This document shows positions 1 through 9,151 of a stretch of 50,077 nucleotides of DNA, in pieces (position 1 is the first letter of the stretch; every line of letters begins with the position of its first letter). The position numbers and the translations under genes were made by a program. Source of the DNA: Reclinomonas americana ATCC 50394 (taxonomy: Eukaryota; Jakobida; Jakobea; Jakobida). A model generated the notes under the pieces. It made no database searches. It had not been told where the DNA came from and was given only the letters and a program-made list of their open reading frames with translations. The DNA lies in the NCBI GenBank assembly GCA_048213135.1, contig PS015397.1, positions 7,520 through 57,596 of the forward strand. The letters are read 5' to 3'.

Positions 1-104
1 TTCGTAGTACGTCCCGTCCGTCCGACGACGGACGGCGACGACACGACGAACAACGACAACAACGACGACGCCGCCGCCTCGCGTGTAGTTCGTCGCCGAC
101 TTCG

Positions 105-135
<31 letters not shown>

Positions 136-349
136 CTCTCTCTCTCTCTCTCTTTCTCTCTCGCCTCTTCCACATCCTTCCTGCATCTCCCTTTCTCCTT
201 CTCTCATTCCCTCTCTCCCTCTCACTCTCTCACATCACCATCCCATCTCCCATTCTCCTTTTCTTATTCCCTTTCTCCTTCCCCCCAACTCCATCACCAT
301 CACACGCAAGCTCGTCTGAATCCTCCGCTTCTTCTCTCATTTCCCTTCT

Positions 350-388
<39 letters not shown>

Positions 389-709
389 TCTCTTCTCTTA
401 TCCATCTCTTGTGCTGTCTCCTTTATTTACCACGTCTTCATCACCATCACCCCTGCTTCCTGCATCTCCCCTTCTCCTTCTCTCCTTCTCCCTCTCCCTT
501 TTTTCCCTCTCACTTCACCATCACCACCACACACAAGCCAGACTCCTCTCTCTCTCATTGCTCCTATCTTCGTTCTCTCCCTTCGCTCTCTCTCAGTTCT
601 CTCCACATCTTCTCCCTCCGCTTTTCCTTCCATTCTTGTTGTCTCTGTCTCTCACCTGGTACGATGTCTACTCACACTCCACTCTGTGCGTCGTTTGCGA
701 ACCGTGCAG
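1..709. other. Pyrimidine-rich intron or 5' flank of gene A
   Basis: This stretch is almost wholly C and T, with (CT)n runs near 105-160 and 355-382. Long open frames cross it, but their products are serine, leucine and proline strings of the kind pyrimidine repeats give in any frame, so I do not call them genes. It ends in a splice acceptor at 708-709. It is best read as the 3' part of an intron whose upstream exon lies outside the window. Confidence 0.6.
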
Positions 710-723
710 CTCCAGCACGCCAG
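710..723 (+). other. 14-nt micro-exon of gene A
   Basis: The sequence CTCCAGCACGCCAG lies between a CAG acceptor and a GTGAG donor. It adds four whole codons (Pro-Ala-Arg-Gln) plus two bases that complete a split codon. The same micro-exon recurs in genes B (twice), D and F. Confidence 0.75.
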
Positions 724-3700
724 GTGAGACTCATCGTGCTATTCTCTGCATCTGTTGCTCTCTCTGCTCACTGCCAGTATGTGTTCTATTCCTCTCTGGC
801 TTCTGTGCAGGTCGCAGCACAACGGCCCGCGGACACGGACGCACATATCGCTCAACTCCAGCGCGATCTCGCAGCGGCGCAGCGGGAGCGAGAGCAGCAG
901 CAGCGCGAGCACGAAGACATCGTCGCCCAACTTCAGCAAGCCTACGCTGAACTGGAACAGGGCAAGGCCGAGGAGCAGGAGCAGAATGCCATTCTGCAGC
1001 AATCCGTCGCCGAGCTGCAGCGAGCACTTGTCATCGAGCAGGAGACGAATGCGGAGCTGCAGCAAATCAATGCGGAGCTGGAACAGGGCAAGGTCGAGGA
1101 GCAGGAGCAGAATGCCTTGCTGCAGCAAACCGTCGCCGAGCTGCAGCGAGCACTTGTCATCGAGCAGGAGAAGAATGTCGAGCTCCAGGAAATCAATACT
1201 GAGAGTCTGCGACCAGCCGCCGATATCGTTGCTGAACGCAACCAGCTGCGACGGAGGGTGGATGAGATGGAAGGCCAGCTGCGCAGCCTCTTCCACATGG
1301 ACTTTCTCAGGTTCCTATTGGACGGTGTCTTGGTCTTATCTCGTGCAGCTGTCTTCCTCACTTCTCTATCTCAAATGCGCAGCGACCGCCGTCCCATTTT
1401 GATGCTCACGGAAGTCGTGCACGAGATCATCCCGCTGGCTCTCAGCTCGCTTTTGCAAGATCTCATCGAAGAGTTCTTCCCTGCCGAATTCGACATTGAG
1501 CAGCTCTGTCTTCCAGCTCCACCACCGAGGTACTGAAGGAGAGATTGCCTACGTGTACTATATTCCCTTCTTGCTCATTCTGCCGCGCAGGTATTGTCGG
1601 ATGACTCTGGACAAGCGTGGCAACATTCGCATGCGCTCCGTCGAATTGTTCCCTTCTAATCGCGAGGCGATTCGCGAGTTTAAGCAGAGTGGAATGACAA
1701 CGGACATGGACGTGTCGCTGCTGAGCACACTGCTGTTGCATGTGACCTTTGTTCCTCTTGCTGCCTGCCGGGAGGAGGACCTGCTGGAGAGTGGCGTTCG
1801 TCTCGATCCTGTCACGAACGTAGACCGACTGGCGTTGCACCTGCTTGCGGATGACGCCAAGGTGTGGCGGAGGGAAAGGGGAAGGGCAAAGGGGAAGGAG
1901 GGGAATAGAAATGGCAAAGGGGAGGAGGGAGAGATAGGGAGGGAGGAGGACGAGAGAGGAGTGAGGGCGGAGGAAGAAGGAGCTTGGGAGGAAGGCGAGG
2001 TGTGGAAAGAGAAAGCAAAGGGGAGGAGTGAGGTAGAATGTGAGAGAGAGAGAGAGAGGTAGGAGGGCAGAGAGTGAGGGAGAGCGAGAGGGAAGAGTGG
2101 GGAAGGAGGAGGACGAGGGAGCGATGAGGGAGGGAAGGAAGGGGCGAAAAGGATGGGATGGGAAGAGGCGTGATATGAGGGGAAGAGAGCAAAAGTAGGA
2201 ATGCGAAAGTGAGAGAGGGAGTAGGAGGCAGAGAGCGAGAAAGAGAGTGAAAGGGAGGAAGTGGGTGAAGTGAGGGAGGGAGGGCAGCGTTAAGAGAAGA
2301 ACGGAAGAAGAGAAGTGCGGAAGAGGAGCAAGGGGACGCAGGAAAGAGAGGTCCTCCACTGTGCTTGTTGGTGTTTTTTTTCTTGCGTCCTGCGCAGAGA
2401 TTTAAGATCTATTCTGCCGCGGAGGGAGAGGAAGAGGGAGGGGTGAGGAGTGAGGGAAAGTGTGGTCTTACACCTTGCTTCCCGTTCTCCTTCTTGGTGT
2501 TCCTTCATTGCATCTGCTGCATAAATCTACGTGCTTTCCTGCCCCACTCTCACTCTTATCCTCCGCTCTGAAGATTCGAGCCGTGGAGAACTTGCGTGAT
2601 GTGCGCCATCGCATGTCTCACCTGGCCCGCCTGTCTGCTCTCGAGGACGCAGAGTACGTGACCGTCATGCGTCAGGTTCGTGACTCGCTCTACACGCTGT
2701 TCCCCGACGGACAGCACGAGAGCATTCGTGCCTTGTTTCAAGCATATGCGAGTTGCGATACATTTTCGGTCGTTGTCGTGCTTCTCTCATCTCATTCTCT
2801 TCGGCTACAGAAGTGTGTCGCATCAATGCGACGGCCGAGCTGGTGACGGAGAGCGCAGCAAAATTCGCCATCCGCGCGCCTGTGGTGCCCTTTACTGAGC
2901 TTGAACTGTCGGCAAGACAACTCGCCATTGGTGAGATGCTGCGAAAGCCTGCCTCTGCATCTGCGTCGCTGTTCACCCTTCTGTCCCTGCCGGGCACAGG
3001 TCAAAATGCCGTGTTTCGAGCCGCTCTCCGTCTTGGTGGTGCCGCGCAGAGCGTTGCATACAAGCGGTATCTTGTGAGGAGCGAGAGTGAGCGGGAGGGT
3101 GTGCGAAGGAGTTTCGAGAACGAACACTCGCTGTTGGTGCAACTCGAGTTGCGCGCATTGTGGAAATCTAGGATCTGTGTTCCCCGGCAGTCGCTCACAC
3201 GCCAATACACACAGTCATCCGCACATTGTGAACCTTACGGCCGTGTGCAACGACGATCCGAGTGGCTTCGGTCTCATTCTCGAATATGTCGGTCAAGAAG
3301 GAGAGCGAGGGAACGCCGAGACGCTGCACGACTTGGTGAGACATGAGCAGGTGACGACTCGCCAGCTGCTCAATCTGCTCTTGCAAGTGGCGTCGGCGGT
3401 GGTGTACATGCACACGCGGCGAGTGGTGCATCGGGATCTCAAGCCGCAGAGTTAAGCGAAGGGAGGGGAGAAGGCGAAGGAGAGGGAGAAGGGGGAAGGA
3501 ACAGGGGGAAGGAATAGCGCGAAGGCAAAGGGGGAAGGAAAAGGGGGAGGAGACACGGGGAGGAGACGAGGGGGAGACAGGGGAGGAGAAGGGGGAAGGG
3601 AGGGTGAGAAGGGGGATGGAACAGGGGGAAGGAACAGGGGGAAGGAAAAGGGAGAAGGAACAGGGGGAAGGAACAGGGGAAAGGAACAGGGGGAAGGAGT

Positions 3701-5241
3701 AGGGGGAGGAGACGGAATAAGGAGAACGGAAAAAGGAGAACGGCAGAAGGAGTGAGGGGAAGGGAGAGGGGGAGGGAACAGGGGGAAGAAACACGGGGGA
3801 GGAAAAGGGGGAAGGTGAAGGGGGAAGATGAAGGGGGAAGGTGAAGGGGAAAGGAAAAGGGGGAGGAACAGGGGGAAGGAACAGGGGGAAGGAACAGGGG
3901 GAAGGAACAGGGGGAAGGAACAGAGGGGAAGGAACAGGGGGATGGAGAAAACAGGGAGAAGAGAAGGGGGAGGTTAAAGGAATCGTGATGAATGAGGATG
4001 TTGATTACAAGTAGAGAGCAAACAAAGCGAAGCGTCTATGGTGAGCAATCTGCCAATCACGAGAGCGAGAACCGAAGAGGACGCCTTCCTTTTTAAATCT
4101 TCCTCCTCCTCACCCTCGCCCTCCGTGTCCGCAGATATTCTGATCAGCGAAGACCGACTGGTGGCCAAGGTGTGCGATTTTGGCGAGGCCAAGATTCACG
4201 GCACTCTCGGCAAGATGCAGTCGAAGCACGGCACACTGGCGTATGCTGCACCAGAGACAATGTTGGAGCTGGAGGTTTTACATATTTCTAATTCGCTCTC
4301 GAGCTTGATTGCTGATTCTCACGCTCACTTTGGCCGTGCGCGCAGTACGACGAACGAGCTGATGTGTATGGACTCGGTTCGCTCTTATGGCTCATCGCCA
4401 CTCGCCGCGAGCCATTCAATGGAGAGGAGTCGGTGCTGAAAATTGGAGAACTCATGAAGGCCGGTGTCCACCCTGGTGACCTGGACGACGATGACGTGCG
4501 GGCAGCTGTGCCGGAGGACGTACGCAGTCTGATTCGGCAGTGCTGGGTTGCGTGGAGGAGGAGGGATGGGGTGATGAGAGGGAGAGGTGGAGAGGGGAGA
4601 GGCGGAGAAGGGAGGGAGAGAAGGGAGGGGGAGAGAGAAGGGAGGGTGAGAGAGAGAGACGAGGACTCATTGCGCTTGTAGGAAATGGATAAAGGTTAGG
4701 GAAGAGAGAGAAGGGAGAGGCTGAGAGACAGACAGACATAGAGACAGACACACAGAGAGAGAGAGGGAGAGAGAGAGAGACAGACGGACACAAATAGGCA
4801 GGTTGACTGGCAGACAGACACACATAGCTAGATAGAGATGGCAGACAGACAGACAGATAGAGAGAGGGAGACAGACAGACAGACAGACAGACAGGCACAC
4901 AGCGAGAGAAAGAGAGGGAAGAGAGACAGATAGCCAGGCAGGTAACAGACTGAGAGCGAGTGAGAGAGAGAGCGAGACAAACAGACCGGCAGACAGATAG
5001 ACCGAGAGAGAAAGAGAGAGAAAGAGAGACAGACAGACAAACAAACAAGGCAGACAGACATACACACGAGAAACACGACGACTCTCTTATGCCTGCGGTG
5101 CAGAGGCCACAAGCGACACGCGTGTCGGCATCCTATGTGCATGACGAAATGAAGCGATTATGTGAGGTGGCAAGTGCTGGGTGGAGAGTACCGCCAGGGA
5201 GAGCTGGAGTACGAGGAGGAAGTGCTGCTGGGCCGTCATGA
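710..5241 (+). CDS. Gene A: coiled-coil protein kinase with type-1 kinase module, 5' end missing
   Basis: A protein kinase of the TKL/Ser-Thr style with a long coiled coil in front. Ten exons join in frame: 710-723, 811-1529, 1591-1861, 2574-2751, 2811-2930, 3000-3147, 3215-3450, 4135-4274, 4346-4546 and 5104-5241, giving at least 721 residues. Exon 811-1529 is a Gln/Glu-rich heptad coiled coil followed by a conserved block (FHMDFLRF, then SDRRPILMLTEVVHE). Two linker exons of unknown fold come next. The kinase starts near residue 434: lysine in VAYKRYL, glutamate in SFENEHSLL, HRDLKPQN, CDFGEAK and AAPETM, so the catalytic residues are present. The usual GxGxxG loop is reduced to GQNAVF. The tail begins RPQATRVSASYVHDE and ends at TGA. 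Exon lengths 271, 178, 148, 236 and 140 equal those of gene F. No ankyrin exon is visible; one may lie upstream of the window. Substrate unknown. Confidence 0.85.
3451..4134 (+). repeat. Purine minisatellite in gene A intron
   Basis: The intron between the kinase HRD exon and the DFG exon is filled from about 3,460 to 3,970 by a G/A-rich minisatellite built on a roughly 13-base unit (GGGGGAAGGAACA and variants). After a short mixed stretch it ends in a pyrimidine-rich acceptor. No gene is seen inside it. Confidence 0.75.
4700..5070 (+). repeat. (CAGA)n/(GA)n microsatellite in the last intron of gene A
   Basis: Imperfect CAGA tetranucleotide and GA dinucleotide repeats fill most of this intron. 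Serine/leucine-rich minus-strand frames here come from the repeat and are not called. Confidence 0.85.
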
Positions 5242-5263
5242 GAGTGGACGTGGCCTGTTGTGG

Positions 5264-5313
5264 ACCCACTGGCGATATCCGTATCGAGCGAGCGATTGAT
5301 TGCTGTCTGCAAG
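5264..5313 (+). pseudogene. Decayed type-2 kinase activation-loop remnant behind gene A
   Basis: Starting 22 bases after the gene A stop, a short stretch reads GDIRIERAIDCCLQ and then a GTTTGTT donor-like sequence. It aligns base by base with the end of the type-2 DFG exon of genes C and D (GDFGIARSIADGK, then GTCTGTT). The DFG is lost and no further kinase exons follow. Gene F has a longer, less decayed version in the same place, which supports common origin. Confidence 0.45.
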
Positions 5314-5753
5314 GTTTGTTATTAGCTGTCTTTCCTTCAACCATTGTGGTTTTACGTTCTCTCACTATTTCACATTGTGCGGTCAACAGCAACTCCAAGG
5401 GACATTGAGAAGAGAGCCATGAACGCCCGAGGAGGACGAGGCGCTCAACGGACAAGGGATGCGTGTACTGCGCGAAGCGTCCGAAGCGTGAATAAGTGAA
5501 ACGAGTCAAGACGGTCGCGTGAGTATTCTTCACCCTGCAGCAGGTGCACCGCAATCTAAGACAATTAGAACCATCGCGTCGCTACTGCGGCACCCGGCTT
5601 CAACGAGTTCAGCGCCAACGCAGGCCGCTGACACCACTTGCGCCACGAAATCTTCTCGAGGACAACACGCGTTTGATTGGCTTTGCCTCCTGAATGGGAA
5701 GGTGGCAGTTGGAGAAGAGAAACAATGTGTTTGCGTGTTGCTGGTTTGCCAAG

Positions 5754-5812
5754 GTCATTGTCGGAAAGGGATTTGTGGGCATTTGTTGCATTTGCAATGT
5801 GGTTTTGTTGTT
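5754..5812 (+). repeat. Dispersed repeat, copy 1
   Basis: A stretch beginning TCATTGTCGGAAAGGGATTT matches 21,511-21,561 on the same strand. The core AAGGGATTTGTGGGC is identical in both. Its nature is unknown. Confidence 0.6.
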
Positions 5813-5847
5813 GTCGACGTCTTGTTGCGCCAGCGACGTCGCTTATC

Positions 5848-5867
5848 GTCCACCATGAAACAGGACA
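5848..5867 (+). promoter_or_regulatory. Shared upstream box of gene B
   Basis: GTCCACCATGAAACAGGACA lies about 130 bases before the gene B start. Near-copies lie upstream of C, D and F. GTCC and GGAC at the ends form a small inverted repeat around a CCAAT-like centre. Its position suggests a promoter or leader element kept through gene duplication. Confidence 0.45.
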
Positions 5868-5931
5868 GGCGGAAAAATTCTTGACCGAACTTGCGAACGT
5901 GCGACGAGGAAAGCAAACTGTGTGAGGCACA

Positions 5932-5962
<31 letters not shown>

Positions 5963-5999
5963 TCTTTGCTGTTTCCCTCCAGTCTAAGGGTCAAAGGAA

Positions 6000-7818
6000 A
6001 TGAGGTGTGCGGTGATTTTCAGATGGGGTTCTCACTTTGGCACTCACTCGTGCTTCTGCCTTCTTGTTTGTGCATGTGCGCGTGTGCGCGCGTGTGCCTC
6101 GTCGACAGTGCTCGTCGAAAGCCAGCGTGGCAGATTGCTAATACTGGTGATGTGGAGGCACTGCGCGAATTGGTGGCGCGCGAGGGCGCCCGCACTCTGC
6201 TGAAGCGAAAGGAGATGACTTCGACTGGCGGCTCGGCATTCTACTGTGCCGCTCTGTTCAGCTTCCTGCCTGTGTTGGAGTATTTGTGGGAGGAGAGTGG
6301 AGTTGGGCCACAACTCGCACAACTGATCACCGACATTGGCTGGACGCCACTGATGGCCGCGACTTGCTTCGGGCATCTGCAGGTGGTGGAGTGGTTGCTG
6401 GCCGATGAGCGACGATGTCCACCGGAGATGGTGCGGGTGGTCTCCAGTGGAGATGCCGAGCATCTACAGTGCACTGCTCTGCATTATGCTGCCGAGAGAG
6501 GCCACGAAGCCATTGTGCAACTCCTCGCCACTCGCTATCCTGACCTCATTCCCATGGTCAACAAGGAGGGTAAGACAGCGGCTCAATGGGCACGCGACAA
6601 CGGCAAGCAGCAAGTGGCCGACTTGCTCGACCGTCTTGCTGCGCAGCCTGCTTCGCCACTCAGTCGACCACGTGAAGGTGTGATCTCCCTCGTCTGGCGT
6701 CTGTTGCGATGCATTCCGTTTGTGCTCACATGCCTCCGTGTGTTTTTGTCTTTGTGTGTGTCGCCCTGCCAAAGACGCAGTGCCAGCACGCCAGGTGAGA
6801 CTGACACTACCAGTTTTCGTCTGCTGATTTTTTCTTCACTTGCATCATGTGGCTTCTTTACCAGGCGGCTGGCGATGATCTCACCACATTGGCACAGCAG
6901 CTCGCCGACAAGGACGCACTTCTCGCCCAGCTCCAGCGCGATCTCGCCGCTGTGCAGCAGGAGCGAGAGCAGCAGCAGCGAGAGTGGGATCGGCAGCGGC
7001 GAGAACACGAGGCCGTCGTCGCCCAGCTGCCGCTTGTAGAGAAAAAGAGGTGCGCTGTTCTTGTTGCACTGTCGCGGGGCATATTCTCGAGCTCCCTCTG
7101 TCACTCCCTCTGTCTAATCTGCTTGTTCGTGTCGTTCGTGTGGCCGCAGTCGACGGCACAAAGCATGGCAGATAGCAAGGGATGGGGATGTGCAGGCGCT
7201 GCGCGAGTTGGTGGCGCAAGGGGGCGCGGACATTCTGCTGAGGAGAGAGGAGATGGATTCGATTGGCGGCTCGGCATTCTACTCTGCCGCTCAACAAGGT
7301 CATCTCTCTCTGTTGGAGTATCTGTGGGAGGAGAGTGGCGTCGGCCCGCAACTCGCACTGCTGGTCGATGACGATGGTGGGACGCCACTGATGGTGGCCG
7401 CTGCCAATGGAGACGTGCGCGTGGTGGAGTGGTTGCTGGCCGATGAGCGACGGTGTCCGGCGGAGATGGCGCTAGCGGTCACCAATGACAATGGCTTCAT
7501 TCCTCAGTGCACTGCACTGCATTACGCTGCCTGGAGTGGTCGCGAAGCCATTGTGCGACTCCTCGCCACTCGTTATCCCGAGCTTCTTCCCATGGTCAAC
7601 AAGGAGGGTAAGACGGCGGCTCAGCTGGCGCGCGACAATGGTAAGCGGCGAGTGGCCGAGTTGCTCGAGTGCCTGGCGGCGGAGCGGCCGCTCAATCAGC
7701 CAGGACGACCTCCACATGCAGGTGTGATTAGATCTCATTTGCTCTTGTTGTGTAAGTCTCACTATCGTACGTCCTCACTCTGTCATGTGCTTGTGCCTTT
7801 GTGTGTGTGTGTATGTGT

Positions 7819-7869
<51 letters not shown>

Positions 7870-8612
7870 CGTCACTGGCGGAAAAAGCAGCGCCAGCACG
7901 CCAGGTAAGACTGGGAGTGCTGCTCTGTTGATCTTCCTCCTCCTCCTACTTCTTCTGCTGCTTCCGCTTCTTGTTCTTGTTCTTGTTTTTGTTCTTGTTC
8001 TTTTCTTTTTCTTCTTCTTCTTCTTGTTCTCCTTCTTCTTCTTGTTCTTCTTCTTGTTCTTCTTCTTCCTCTTTTTCCTTCCGCCTTCTTCTTCTTCTTC
8101 TTCTTCTTCTCCTCCTCCTCCTCCTCCTCCTCCTCCTCCTCCTCCTCCTCCCTCTCCTTCTTCTTTTTCCTCTTCCTCTTGTTCTTCTTCTTCTTCTTCT
8201 TCTTCATTCTTCATTCTTCTTCTTCTTCTTCTTGATCTTGTTCTTGTTCTTCTTCTTCGTCTTACTCTTCATCTGCCCCTCACTTCTTGTGTAGGAGGCT
8301 AGCGATGATCTCGCCACATTGGCACGCCAGCTCGCCGACAAGGATTCACTGAATGCCCAACTCCACCGTGACATCGCCGCTGCGCAGCAGGAACGAGAGC
8401 AGCAGCAGCGAGAGTGGGATCGGCAGCGGCGTGAACACGAGGACATCGTCGCCCAGCTGCAGCGTATGGTAGCGGAGCTCGAACGAGGCAAGGATGAGGA
8501 GCAACGGAAGACTGGCGAGCTGCAGCGTACGGTGGCGGAGCTGCATCAGGCCAATTTGCAGCTTCAGCAGGTCAACGCGGAACTGCAACGAGCTGTGCGA
8601 GCGAAGGAATAA
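6000..8612 (+). CDS. Gene B: ankyrin/coiled-coil/ankyrin/coiled-coil protein, no kinase
   Basis: Seven coding pieces join in phase: ATGAG at 6000-6004, then 6109-6677, 6781-6794, 6865-7049, 7150-7721, 7891-7904 and 8295-8612, giving 557 residues and ending in TAA. The order is ankyrin block 1 (about 190 residues; for example GHLQVVEWLLADE), micro-exon, a shortened coiled coil of about 62 residues, ankyrin block 2, a second copy of the micro-exon, and a Gln/Glu-rich coiled coil of 105 residues. It is a family member in which the front unit is duplicated and the kinase is absent. It could be a scaffold or a dominant-negative partner able to pair through the coiled coil, but that is inference. 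The hydrophobic stretch before ankyrin block 1 is intron sequence, not a signal peptide, because the exon joins in phase to ATGAG as in D and F. Confidence 0.8.
6781..6794 (+). other. 14-nt micro-exon, first copy in gene B
   Basis: TGCCAGCACGCCAG sits between a CAG acceptor and a GTGAG donor. It is identical to the micro-exon of gene D. Confidence 0.75.
7801..7870 (+). repeat. (GT)n microsatellite in gene B intron
   Basis: A nearly pure GT dinucleotide run lies just upstream of the second micro-exon. Confidence 0.9.
7891..7904 (+). other. 14-nt micro-exon, second copy in gene B
   Basis: CGCCAGCACGCCAG sits between a GCAG acceptor and a GTAAG donor. It follows the second ankyrin exon just as the first copy follows the first. 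Confidence 0.75.
7930..8275 (+). repeat. (CTT)n/(CTC)n trinucleotide repeat in gene B intron
   Basis: CTT and CTC trinucleotide repeats fill the intron before the last coiled-coil exon. Long Leu/Ser/Phe frames here come from the repeat. Confidence 0.9.
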
Positions 8613-8932
8613 AGTCTTGTCAGTGATGCGTGCGTGCACTAAGGGAGATGTGCGGGTAGCACACAGAATGCCAGCGAATGAGCCAAGGCAGTTATGCGAG
8701 GACTGCATTGCATTGCGATTCACGCAGTCTGCCAAGATACTATACTTTTGCAAGCAGAGCCTTATCAGCAGGCCGTTTGAACGCGCAGGTGCAGAACGAG
8801 TAAGAGCTGGTTGTGTGCGTCATGATACAGCCTTTCCGAGCTCTGCAGATCTCTCTGACGTGAGTCATGGCAATAAACATTGAGTCTCTGTCCGCCAATA
8901 AACAGGACAGTAAAGAACGCCTGTTGTGTGTC

Positions 8933-9013
<81 letters not shown>

Positions 9014-9151
9014 GAAGGCGTGAGCGTGTGTTGCTTATGTTTCCCCCCAGGCATGCGATGCATGAAATCCGCTAGTTTCGCTTTTTTTCGTCTCTGTGGC
9101 CATTTGCCTTGGTCTCTCACTGGCTCCTCTTCTGGCTTGTGTTTGCAGCAG
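8613..9151 (+). other. Intergenic region B to C with (GT)n run
   Basis: The 3' flank of B carries AATAAA-type hexamers near 8,871 and 8,895. The second overlaps the C copy of the shared upstream box. A (GT)n run of about 80 bases follows (8,930-9,011). No other gene is seen. Confidence 0.6.
8890..8909 (+). promoter_or_regulatory. Shared upstream box of gene C
   Basis: GTCCGCCAATAAACAGGACA matches the boxes upstream of B, D and F and contains CCAAT. It lies about 260 bases before the C ankyrin exon. Confidence 0.45.

Larger units (their letters stand above)
5314..5999. other. Intergenic region A to B
   Basis: No gene is supported here. It contains one copy of a dispersed repeat (5,754-5,812), the upstream CCAAT-type box of gene B (5,848-5,867) and a (GT)n(GA)n tract near 5,931-5,962. 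Confidence 0.6.

Noticed and set aside
6024-6120. Signal-peptide-like hydrophobic starts before the ankyrin exons of B, C, D and F
   Set aside because: They are pyrimidine-rich intron ends directly before CAG acceptors. Splicing ATGAG to the ankyrin exon fits phase in three genes, and the hydrophobic strings do not align between copies.
7783-8214. Lys/Glu-rich antisense frames opposite gene B
   Set aside because: They are translations of the trinucleotide repeat in the intron.
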